DNA from: Acidothermales bacterium
Lineage (GTDB): Bacteria > Actinomycetota > Actinomycetes > Streptosporangiales > WHST01
DNA: 7,821 nt
Assembly (NCBI GenBank): GCA_017354575.1
Contig: JAFMQP010000181.1
Coordinates: forward strand, 1-7,821
Direction of reading: 5' to 3'
A program made the position numbers and the translations under genes. The notes under the pieces are model-generated. The model saw nothing but the letters and a program-made list of their open reading frames with translations. It did no database searches and had not been told where the DNA came from. Below are positions 1-4,702 of the stretch, piece by piece. Each line of letters starts with the position of its first letter. The first letter of the stretch is position 1.

Positions 1-100
1 GAGCGAAGACCTTGAACCTGGTGCCGGAGTTGCCGTACGCCCACGACGGCGTCTCGATCCGCTGGCGCCGCAACACCTTCTTGGCTTCGTCGACGTTCAT
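1..100 (-). CDS. rhaI: L-rhamnose isomerase, RhaI type (N-terminal fragment)
   Basis: Only the first 33 codons are present; the gene continues past the left edge. The translation begins MNVDEAKKVL and contains the stretch TPSWAYGNSGTRFKVFA (residues 17-33). From memory of the family, this resembles the N-terminus of the RhaI-type sugar isomerases found in actinobacteria and Pseudomonas stutzeri, not E. coli RhaA. The enzyme converts L-rhamnose to L-rhamnulose in the cytoplasm, the substrate of the kinase encoded just upstream. The ATG (100-98) overlaps the rhaB stop (TGA, 99-97) as ATGA, and an AAGGGGA ribosome-binding sequence lies at 110-104, inside the end of rhaB. Translational coupling with rhaB is therefore likely. 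The family call rests on a short fragment plus context; the metal-binding catalytic residues are outside the window. Confidence 0.78.
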   Translation of the reverse strand, partial: MNVDEAKKVLRRQRIETPSWAYGNSGTRFKVFA

Positions 101-1617
101 CTGTCCCCTTCCAGTCGCGCACCCAATGCGGACATGTCCGGACGCCCGACCAGAGCCCGGAAGCGCGCGTACCTCTCGTCCGTCGCCGCGTCGGGACGCG
201 GCTCGACCACCTGCGGCGGATCGCTCACCCGTACCACCTCGCGCATCTCCGCCAACCCGCACAGCTCGCCGAGCGTACCGAGCTGCACGAGCACATTGCC
301 GAATGCTGTCGCCTCCACCGGCCCGACCCGTACGGGCAGCCCGGTGGCGTCCGCGGTGAGCGTGTTCAGCAACGCGTTGCGCGACCCCCCTCCGACGACG
401 TGCACGCCGGTGACGGGCGCGCTCGTGACCGCGGCGAGGTCGTCGAGGACCATCCGGTACCGCAGCGCAAGGCTCTCGAGTACGCACCGCACGAGGGCAC
501 CGGGCGTCTCGGGGATCGGTTGCCCGGTACGGCTCAGGTGGGCGCGCACGCGCGCGGGCATGTCGCCGGGCAGGACGAACTCGTCCACGTCCGGGTCCAC
601 CAGGCTCGCGGCCGGCGTCTCCGCCTCGGCCATCCGCGCGAGGGTCGGGTAGTCGTACGCCTGGCCCTCCCGCTCCCACTGGCGCCGGCACTCCTGCAGC
701 AGCCAGAGGCCCATGACGTTGCGCAGCAACCGCGTCGTGCGGTACACGCCGCCCTCGTTCGTGAGGTTGGCGGCGAACGCGGCGTCCGTCACCACGGGTG
801 TCGCACTCTCCACGCCGACGAGCGACCAGGTGCCGCTGGACACGTACGCCGCCGCGGGGTCGGCGAGCGGCACCCCGACGACGGCGCTGGCGGTGTCGTG
901 CGTCCCCGGCGCGACGACGCGAGTGCGGCGGAACGCCGCCGCGTCGGCCGGATCCCCTTGCAGCGCACCGAGATCCGTACCCGCGTCGACGACGTCGGGC
1001 AGGTACGCCGTCGGCAGGCCGAGGTCGTCGAGCAGGTCGATGGCCCAGCGGCGGCCGACGACGTCGTACATGCCGCTGGTCGTCGCCATCGTGTGCTCGG
1101 CGACGCTCGACCCGCACATCAGATGGTGCAGCAGATCCGGCACGAACAGCATTGTGCATCCTGCGGCCTGCCGCTGCCTGCCCGCGGCGGTACGCGCCTC
1201 GGCCAGCTGCTGGTAGACGGTGTTGATCTCCATCAGCTGGATACCCGTGGACCGGTACAGCCGGTCGCGGCCGACGCGCCGCTCCGCTTCCGCGAGCACG
1301 CCCCTGATCCGGCCGTCGCGGTACGCGACCGGGTCGTCGATGATCCGGCCACCGGCGTCGAGGAATCCGTAGTCGACACCCCAGCCGGCGACGCCGATCG
1401 AGTCGACGACGGCGTCCGTGCGCGCGATCGCTCTCAGGCCGGCCCGGATCTCGCGCCAGATGCCGCCAAGATCCCAGCGAAGCAGCCCCTCAGACTGGCG
1501 CGACGCGTTCGCGAACCTGTGCACGACGTCGAGGTCGACGCGTTGCCCGTCGTACCGCGCGAGCACCACCCGCCCGCTCTCCGCGCCGAGGTCGACGGCG
1601 ACCACGTTCCGCGTCAT
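97..1617 (-). CDS. rhaB: L-rhamnulokinase
   Basis: This 506-residue FGGY-family sugar kinase phosphorylates L-rhamnulose to L-rhamnulose 1-phosphate using ATP, the second step of L-rhamnose catabolism in the cytoplasm. The N-terminal ATP/phosphate loop is DLGAESGR (residues 9-16). The sugar-binding side shows GWGVDYG (78-84), YRDGR (99-103) and TGIQLMEINT (124-133). PGTHDTASAV (237-246) carries the expected catalytic base D241, matching the GTHDTASAV-type motif of characterised RhaB. SSGTWSL (260-266) and VVGGGSRN (407-414) belong to the second actin-like lobe and adenosine site. Length is close to the usual 480-510. The open frame extends upstream to 2073, but that part is the shadow of the regulator gene. 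The ATG at 1617 is chosen because homology begins there, because it overlaps the regulator stop as ATGA, and because AGGGTGAAGG lies just upstream (1628-1619). Confidence 0.95.
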   Translation of the reverse strand: MTRNVVAVDLGAESGRVVLARYDGQRVDLDVVHRFANASRQSEGLLRWDLGGIWREIRAGLRAIARTDAVVDSIGVAGWGVDYGFLDAGGRIIDDPVAYRDGRIRGVLAEAERRVGRDRLYRSTGIQLMEINTVYQQLAEARTAAGRQRQAAGCTMLFVPDLLHHLMCGSSVAEHTMATTSGMYDVVGRRWAIDLLDDLGLPTAYLPDVVDAGTDLGALQGDPADAAAFRRTRVVAPGTHDTASAVVGVPLADPAAAYVSSGTWSLVGVESATPVVTDAAFAANLTNEGGVYRTTRLLRNVMGLWLLQECRRQWEREGQAYDYPTLARMAEAETPAASLVDPDVDEFVLPGDMPARVRAHLSRTGQPIPETPGALVRCVLESLALRYRMVLDDLAAVTSAPVTGVHVVGGGSRNALLNTLTADATGLPVRVGPVEATAFGNVLVQLGTLGELCGLAEMREVVRVSDPPQVVEPRPDAATDERYARFRALVGRPDMSALGARLEGDR

Positions 1618-2387
1618 GCCTTCACCCTGCGGACACGGACGCCCGCGCGCCGCCAGGTCGTGACGAAGCCCCGCGGCACGGCGTCGTCGGTGATCAGCTC
1701 GGTGACGGCCTCGGGCCCGGCGAACGGGTGCAGCGCGAACTGGTCGACCTTGGTCGAGTCGAACAGGCCGTACACCTCGCCACACGACGCGACCAGCCGC
1801 CGCTTGGTGTTCGTCTCCTCCTCGCTGAGCTCCATCAGGCCCGCTTCGGCGGACAGGCCGCGCAGTCCGAAGAAACCGCGCACCAACCGGCCGCGGCTGG
1901 CGAGGACGTCGCCGATGTCGCCGACGATCGACCGCGACGAGTGGCGTACGACGCCGCCGGGCAGCACGACGGTGACCGTGCCGGGTTCGCTCAGCACGGA
2001 CGCCGCCTCGAGCCCGTTCGTGACGACGACGAGCCCGTGCCGGTCGCGCAGGCACTGGGCCAGGTAGTAGCACGTCGTGCTGCAGTCGAGCGCGATCGCG
2101 TCGCCGTCGCGCACGAGCGTTGCGGCCGCGGCGGCGATCGCCTGCTTCTGCGCGGCACGCTGCCGCAACCGGAGTGCGAACGCGCCCTCGTCGGAGCGCT
2201 GCGCGACGACGCCGCCGCCGCGTACGCGGTCGAGCAGCCGGCGGCGCTCCAGGCTCACGAGGTCCTTGCGAACGGTCACCGCGGACACCCCGAACCGGTC
2301 GACGAGCTCGGTGACGCTCACTCGCCCGTCCAGGTCGAGCAGCTGCAGGATCTCCCGCTGCCGCTCGTGCTCGGCGATGCCCGGCAT
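1614..2387 (-). CDS. DeoR/GlpR-family transcriptional regulator, probably of the rhamnose operon
   Basis: The 257-residue protein has the standard DeoR layout. An N-terminal winged helix-turn-helix (about residues 8-60) includes the recognition region SAVTVRKDLVSLERR (35-49) and the wing LLDRVRGGG (51-59). A C-terminal phosphosugar-sensing domain (about 75-235) has DGDAIALDCSTT (94-105), VVTNG (121-125), LPGGVVR (142-148), a conserved-type lysine at 195 (NTKRR) and FDSTKVD (209-215). Family members usually repress sugar operons and are released by a phosphorylated sugar. Because the gene is first in an operon with rhaB and rhaI and overlaps rhaB by 4 nt (ATGA), the likely effector is rhamnulose 1-phosphate or a related metabolite, with autoregulation; this is inference. 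The usual sensor motif resembles D-S-G-T-T, whereas here it is D-C-S-T-T. No ribosome-binding site precedes the ATG; see the promoter entry. Confidence 0.92.
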   Translation of the reverse strand: MPGIAEHERQREILQLLDLDGRVSVTELVDRFGVSAVTVRKDLVSLERRRLLDRVRGGGVVAQRSDEGAFALRLRQRAAQKQAIAAAAATLVRDGDAIALDCSTTCYYLAQCLRDRHGLVVVTNGLEAASVLSEPGTVTVVLPGGVVRHSSRSIVGDIGDVLASRGRLVRGFFGLRGLSAEAGLMELSEEETNTKRRLVASCGEVYGLFDSTKVDQFALHPFAGPEAVTELITDDAVPRGFVTTWRRAGVRVRRVKA

Positions 2388-2393
2388 GCGGAG

Positions 2394-2422
2394 ACCGTAA
2401 GCGTTCGAAGCCGAACCGTCAA
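2394..2422 (-). promoter_or_regulatory. Promoter of the regulator-rhaB-rhaI operon, giving a probable leaderless mRNA
   Basis: Read on the minus strand, TTGACG (2422-2417) is followed after exactly 17 nt by TACGGT (2399-2394). This fits the housekeeping-sigma pattern TTGAC-17-TAnnnT of actinobacteria. The regulator ATG begins at 2387, seven bases past the last base of the -10 box, where transcription normally starts. No purine-rich ribosome-binding sequence lies between the -10 box and the ATG (the sequence is CTCCGC). Both facts indicate that the transcript starts on the A of the ATG and is translated leaderless. The start site itself is inferred. Confidence 0.7.
2403..2416. promoter_or_regulatory. 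Candidate operator in the rhamnose-operon promoter
   Basis: On the plus strand GTTCG-AAGC-CGAAC is a perfect 5-bp inverted repeat with a 4-bp centre, lying between the -35 and -10 boxes of the regulator promoter. A further TTTCGA sequence lies upstream at 2431-2426 (minus strand). TTCG half-sites in the spacer would suit a DeoR-type autorepressor. Short inverted repeats do arise by chance, so the assignment to this regulator is inference from position. Confidence 0.35.
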
Positions 2423-2526
2423 TGATCGAAAGCGGACGGCCGACTCAGCCACGGCAGGAGCGGCACGCCGTCGGGCTCGGCAGCAGACACGTGCGCGACG
2501 CCGCGGGTGGCGAGTTCGACCTGCAC
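2419..2526 (-). CDS. Possible 35-codon open frame between the SDR gene and the regulator promoter
   Basis: After the SDR stop, a GTG at 2526 opens a frame of 35 codons (VQVELATRGVAHVS... ending RPSAFDH) that stops at 2421-2419. A TGAGGA ribosome-binding-like sequence (2538-2533) sits 6 nt before the GTG. Third codon positions are mostly G/C (28 of 35 by my count), as in the neighbouring genes. The stop overlaps the -35 box of the regulator promoter. I recognise no family, signal peptide or membrane segment. It could be a small protein translated after the SDR, a decayed gene fragment, or simply a chance open frame in GC-rich DNA, which is the default expectation at this length. Confidence 0.2.
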   Translation of the reverse strand: MQVELATRGVAHVSAAEPDGVPLLPWLSRPSAFDH

Positions 2527-2540
2527 ACGTCGTCCTCAGG

Positions 2541-3296
2541 TCAGCTGAGCGGGCCGCCTGCGACGTAGATCACCTGGCCGGAAACGAACCCCGCCTGCTC
2601 ACTGGCGAGGAACGACGCGACATGCGCCACGTCCTCGGGCTGGCCGACGCGGCCAACCGGGATGGACTTGGCACCCGCGGCCTTGAAGTCCTCGAAGGAC
2701 ATGCCCACGCGCTCGGCGGTCGCGGCGGTCATGTCGGTCTCGATGAAGCCCGGCGCGATCGCGTTCGCCGTGATGCCGAACCTGCCGAGCTCGATCGCGA
2801 GCGTCTTGGTGAAGCCCTGCAGGCCGGCCTTCGCGGTCGAGTAGTTCGCCTGGCCGCGGTTGCCCAGCGCCGAGCTGCTCGACAGACTGACGATCCGGCC
2901 GTACCTCTGCTCGACCATGTGCTCCTGCACCGCGCGGCTCATGAGGAACGCGCCGCGCAGGTGCACGTTCATGACGGCGTCCCAGTCGTCGTCGGACATC
3001 TTGAACAGCAGGTTGTCGCGCAGGATGCCGGCGTTGTTCACGAGGACGGTCGGCGGCCCGAGCTCGGCGGTCACCCGGGCGACCGCCTGCGCGACCTCGT
3101 CGGCGTCCGACACGTCCACGGGGACGCCGATCGCACGGCCCCTGTCGGCGGCGATGGCCTCGGCGCCCGCGACGCACCCGGCCTCGTTCAGGTCCAGCAG
3201 CGCGACGGCCATGCCGTCGTGCGCCAGCCGTCTCGCGATCGCCGCGCCGATCCCGCGCGCCGCGCCGGTCACCACGGCCACTCTCCGCTCAGTCAT
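2541..3296 (-). CDS. Short-chain dehydrogenase/reductase, FabG-like
   Basis: This 251-residue classical SDR has the cofactor loop TGAARGIG (10-17), DV at 61-62, NNAG (87-90), N110 in MNVHLRG, S139, and the catalytic YSTAK with Y152 and K156. It therefore has the full Asn-Ser-Tyr-Lys tetrad, at positions almost identical to those of 3-oxoacyl-ACP reductase FabG. NAIAPGFIETDMT (178-190) and the C-terminal SGQVIYVAGG (239-248) are typical. It should reduce a ketone or oxidise an alcohol with NAD(P)(H) in the cytoplasm. The substrate cannot be read from the sequence, and FabG-like SDRs serve many pathways. An in-frame GTG at 3326 would add ten residues (MKSGRRYDRG), but ATG 3296 puts the cofactor loop at the usual place and is preferred. 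The gene lies 153 bp before the regulator, which has its own promoter, so a role in rhamnose use is not shown. Confidence 0.9.
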   Translation of the reverse strand: MTERRVAVVTGAARGIGAAIARRLAHDGMAVALLDLNEAGCVAGAEAIAADRGRAIGVPVDVSDADEVAQAVARVTAELGPPTVLVNNAGILRDNLLFKMSDDDWDAVMNVHLRGAFLMSRAVQEHMVEQRYGRIVSLSSSSALGNRGQANYSTAKAGLQGFTKTLAIELGRFGITANAIAPGFIETDMTAATAERVGMSFEDFKAAGAKSIPVGRVGQPEDVAHVASFLASEQAGFVSGQVIYVAGGPLS

Positions 3297-3302
3297 CCCG
3301 CG

Positions 3303-3308
3303 ATCGTA
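3303..3308 (-). promoter_or_regulatory. Possible -10 box for the SDR gene (leaderless start)
   Basis: On the minus strand TACGAT (3308-3303) fits TAnnnT and ends 6 nt before the ATG at 3296, so transcription would start on the ATG. There is no ribosome-binding sequence before that ATG (CGCGGG only), which is consistent with leaderless translation. No convincing -35 box lies 16-19 nt upstream; that position falls at the edge of the left repeat array. This weak call rests on the -10 box and spacing alone. Confidence 0.4.
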
Positions 3309-3320
3309 TCGCCGGCCGGA

Positions 3321-3380
3321 CTTCACACGGCGCGGCTCGTCTTTACATGGCGCAGCTCGTCCTTACACGGCGCGGCTCGA
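3321..3380 (-). repeat. Left repeat array: three tandem 20-bp units
   Basis: Three contiguous units start at 3321, 3341 and 3361. Unit 1 reads CTTCACACGGCGCGGCTCGT on the plus strand; unit 2 differs at three positions (4, 8, 14) and unit 3 at three (2, 4, 20). They are reverse complements of the units of the right array: 16 of 18 bases match between the complement of unit 1 and positions 3431-3448. The array begins 24 bp upstream of the SDR start codon. A 33-bp unrelated spacer (3381-3413) separates it from the right array; I see nothing in that spacer. Confidence 0.9.
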
Positions 3381-3413
3381 GATTTCGCCTCACTTGCCCC
3401 GGTTCGGATCGCG

Positions 3414-3503
3414 CGGCGCCATGTGGAGTCGAGCGGCGCCATGTGAAGTGGACCCGGGCGGCGCCATGTGGAGTCGAGCGGCGCCATGTGAAGTGAACCC
3501 GGG
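3414..3503 (+). repeat. Right repeat array: two 45-bp blocks, four repeat units
   Basis: Positions 3414-3458 and 3459-3503 are the same 45-bp sequence with one mismatch (G at 3451, A at 3496). Each block holds two units that begin CGGCGCCATGTG, one of 20 bp ending GAGTCGAG and one of 25 bp ending with a CCCGGG tail. Unit starts are 3414, 3434, 3459 and 3479. The units run opposite to the left array, so the two arrays together form a large imperfect inverted repeat. Open frames through the arrays on both strands translate as repetitive peptides (for example HMAPLDSTWRR) and are not genes. Confidence 0.92.
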
Positions 3504-3522
3504 CGGGGCGAACGGGTATGGT
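3493..3522 (+). promoter_or_regulatory. Candidate promoter of the B12 operon
   Basis: TATGGT (3517-3522) fits the TAnnnT -10 pattern and would start transcription near 3528-3529, at the 5' edge of the riboswitch. A poor -35 candidate, GTGAAC (3493-3498), lies 18 nt upstream inside the last repeat unit. The -10 box is well placed relative to the aptamer; the -35 assignment is weak. Confidence 0.5.
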
Positions 3523-3529
3523 TTCGGGA

Positions 3530-3680
3530 CAAGCACCCGGGATGAGGGAAGCCGGTGAGAGTCCGGCACGGTCGCGCCACTGTGACCGGGGAGCGAACCC
3601 GAGAGACGCCACTGGGACGAGATGTCCCGGGAAGGCTCGGGCGAGCGATGATCCGGAAGTCAGGAGACCTGCCCGGGGAC
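3530..3680 (+). promoter_or_regulatory. Cobalamin (B12) riboswitch aptamer, class I
   Basis: The conserved elements appear in order. GGGAAGCCGGTGAGAGTCC starts at 3546, with GCCGG (3551-3555) pairing CCGGC (3563-3567). The B12 box GCCACTGTGA is at 3576-3585. A peripheral arm follows, with CCCGAG (3598-3603) pairing CTCGGG (3636-3641) and the inner hairpin GGGAC/GTCCC (3614-3618 / 3624-3628). The diagnostic 3' element AAGTCAGGAGACCTGCC (3657-3673) contains the CAGG-AGA-CCTG hairpin. CCCGGG at 3536-3541 can pair with CCCGGG at 3672-3677 to close P1. Such elements bind adenosyl- or other cobalamins and lower expression of the downstream genes. Here it precedes a corrinoid transporter and late cobalamin synthesis genes, which is the expected setting. 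The outer boundaries are approximate. Confidence 0.96.
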
Positions 3681-3723
3681 GGTGCCGTCGCACCGACGGC
3701 AGGAACGGTCGCGCGTCACGACC
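3680..3723 (+). promoter_or_regulatory. Riboswitch expression platform: overlapping hairpins before the btuF ribosome-binding site
   Basis: Three stems can be drawn. Hairpin A pairs TGCCGTCG (3683-3690) with CGACGGCA (3694-3701) around a CAC loop. Hairpin B pairs CGGTGC (3680-3685) with GCACCG (3690-3695) around CGTC and excludes A. Hairpin C pairs GGTCG (3707-3711) with CGACC (3719-3723), ending directly at the ribosome-binding site. No T-run follows any stem, so intrinsic termination is not supported and control at translation start is more likely. GGCAGG (3698-3703) could also pair with the aptamer strand CCTGCC (3668-3673), linking the two parts. All pairings are read by eye; energies were not computed. 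Confidence 0.5.
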
Positions 3724-3730
3724 AGGAAGG
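3724..3730 (+). promoter_or_regulatory. Ribosome-binding site of btuF
   Basis: AGGAAGG lies 9 nt before the ATG at 3740. It decides the start, because the reading frame is open upstream to 3518 through the riboswitch. The ATG at 3740 gives a complete lipoprotein signal peptide, whereas longer versions would translate the riboswitch. Confidence 0.85.
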
Positions 3731-3739
3731 TGGCAGCAG

Positions 3740-4702
3740 ATGCGCCCACGCAGGTCCCGTCTCGTCAGGATCCTCGCGATCCTCCCCGCCCTCGCCGTAC
3801 TCGCCGCGTGCGGTGGCACGTCCGGCAACGGCGCGAGCGGTAGCCCGACCCCGAGCGAGAAGGGCACGTTCCCGGTGACGGTCAAGGCCGCGAACGGGCC
3901 CGTGACCCTCAAGCACAGGCCGATGCGCATCGTCTCGTTGTCGCCGACGGCCACCGAGATGCTCTACGCGATCCACGCCGGCGCGCAGGTGAAGGCCGTC
4001 GACAGCCTCTCCAACTATCCCGCGAACGCGCCGCACACCACGCTCTCCTCGCTGCACCCCAACGTCGAGGCGATCGCGAAGTACCGACCCGATCTCGTCG
4101 TCATCGCGAACGACATCGGGGGGCTGTCGAAGTCGCTCGGCAAGCTGTCCGTCCCGGTCCTGCTGCAGCCTGCCGCGACCAGCCTCGGTGACACGTACGG
4201 CCAGCTGCGGCAGCTCGGCCAGGCCACCGGCCACACCGCGGACGCCACGCACGAGGTGACGTCGGTGCAGACGTCGATCCGCAAGATCGTCGCGGACGCG
4301 CCGAAACTGAAGAAACCGCTGACCTTCTACCACGAGCTCGACCAGACCCGGTACACCGCCACGTCGAAGACCTTCATCGGCAAGCTGTACGGCATGCTCG
4401 GCATGCACGACATCGCGGACGAGGCGAAGGACGCCGGCGGCGGCTACCCGCAGCTGTCCTCCGAGTACATCGTCAAGGCCGACCCCGACGTCATCTTCCT
4501 CGCCGACACCAAGTGCTGCGGCCAGACGCCGACGACGGTCGCGAAGCGACCGGGCTGGCGCGACATCGCGGCCGTACGCCAGCACGCCGTCTTCAACCTC
4601 GACGACGACGTCGCGTCCCGCTGGGGTCCGCGCGTGGTCGTCCTGCTGCGCACCATCGAACGCGACATGGCCACGCTGCCGCAGGCGAAGGGCGGCGGGT
4701 GA
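3740..4702 (+). CDS. btuF: Corrinoid ABC transporter substrate-binding lipoprotein
   Basis: The 320-residue product starts with a basic N-terminus (RPRRSRLVR), a hydrophobic segment and the lipobox LAAC (21-24), so C24 should be lipidated and the protein anchored outside the membrane. A Gly/Ser/Thr-rich linker follows to about residue 40. The helical-backbone binding-protein fold has RIVSLSPTATEMLYA (63-77), RPDLVVIAND (116-125), LSSEYIVKADPDVIFLAD (239-256) and ASRWGPRVV (292-300). E73 and E242 occupy the places of the two BtuF glutamates that dock on the permease. A CC pair at 259-260 (DTKCCGQ) is, as I recall, common in actinobacterial homologues. It binds B12 or cobinamide and delivers it to BtuC. 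The riboswitch upstream and cobU/cobS downstream favour a corrinoid over an iron siderophore, the main alternative for this superfamily. Confidence 0.93.
   Translation: MRPRRSRLVRILAILPALAVLAACGGTSGNGASGSPTPSEKGTFPVTVKAANGPVTLKHRPMRIVSLSPTATEMLYAIHAGAQVKAVDSLSNYPANAPHTTLSSLHPNVEAIAKYRPDLVVIANDIGGLSKSLGKLSVPVLLQPAATSLGDTYGQLRQLGQATGHTADATHEVTSVQTSIRKIVADAPKLKKPLTFYHELDQTRYTATSKTFIGKLYGMLGMHDIADEAKDAGGGYPQLSSEYIVKADPDVIFLADTKCCGQTPTTVAKRPGWRDIAAVRQHAVFNLDDDVASRWGPRVVVLLRTIERDMATLPQAKGGG

Noticed and set aside
400..2067. Long plus-strand open frame (555 codons) opposite rhaB and the regulator
   Set aside because: It is the antisense shadow of two well-supported genes in GC-rich DNA and shows no family motif.
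1618..2073. N-terminal extension of rhaB by about 150 residues
   Set aside because: This portion is an out-of-frame reading of the regulator gene, Arg-rich and without similarity to kinases; ATG 1617 fits family length and the ATGA junction.
2423..2540. Terminator between the SDR gene and the regulator
   Set aside because: I found no stable stem followed by T residues on the minus strand; read-through from the SDR into the operon cannot be excluded.
1728..3446. Long plus-strand open frame (572 codons) opposite the regulator and SDR
   Set aside because: It runs across two genes, a promoter gap and the left repeat array; its composition is an Arg/Ala/Val/Asp-rich shadow pattern.
3321..3503. 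CRISPR-like array
   Set aside because: Units are directly contiguous or separated by a constant tail, with no unique spacers, opposite orientations and no cas genes nearby.
3323..3580. Open frame on the minus strand with repetitive peptide (HMAPLDSTWRR units)
   Set aside because: It is a translation of the DNA repeat arrays and part of the riboswitch; the repeats are also open in other frames and on the other strand (for example 2860-3558 plus), so openness reflects base composition.
3684..3700. Intrinsic transcription terminator downstream of the B12 aptamer
   Set aside because: The stem is strong, but no run of T follows it, so termination is not supported by the sequence.
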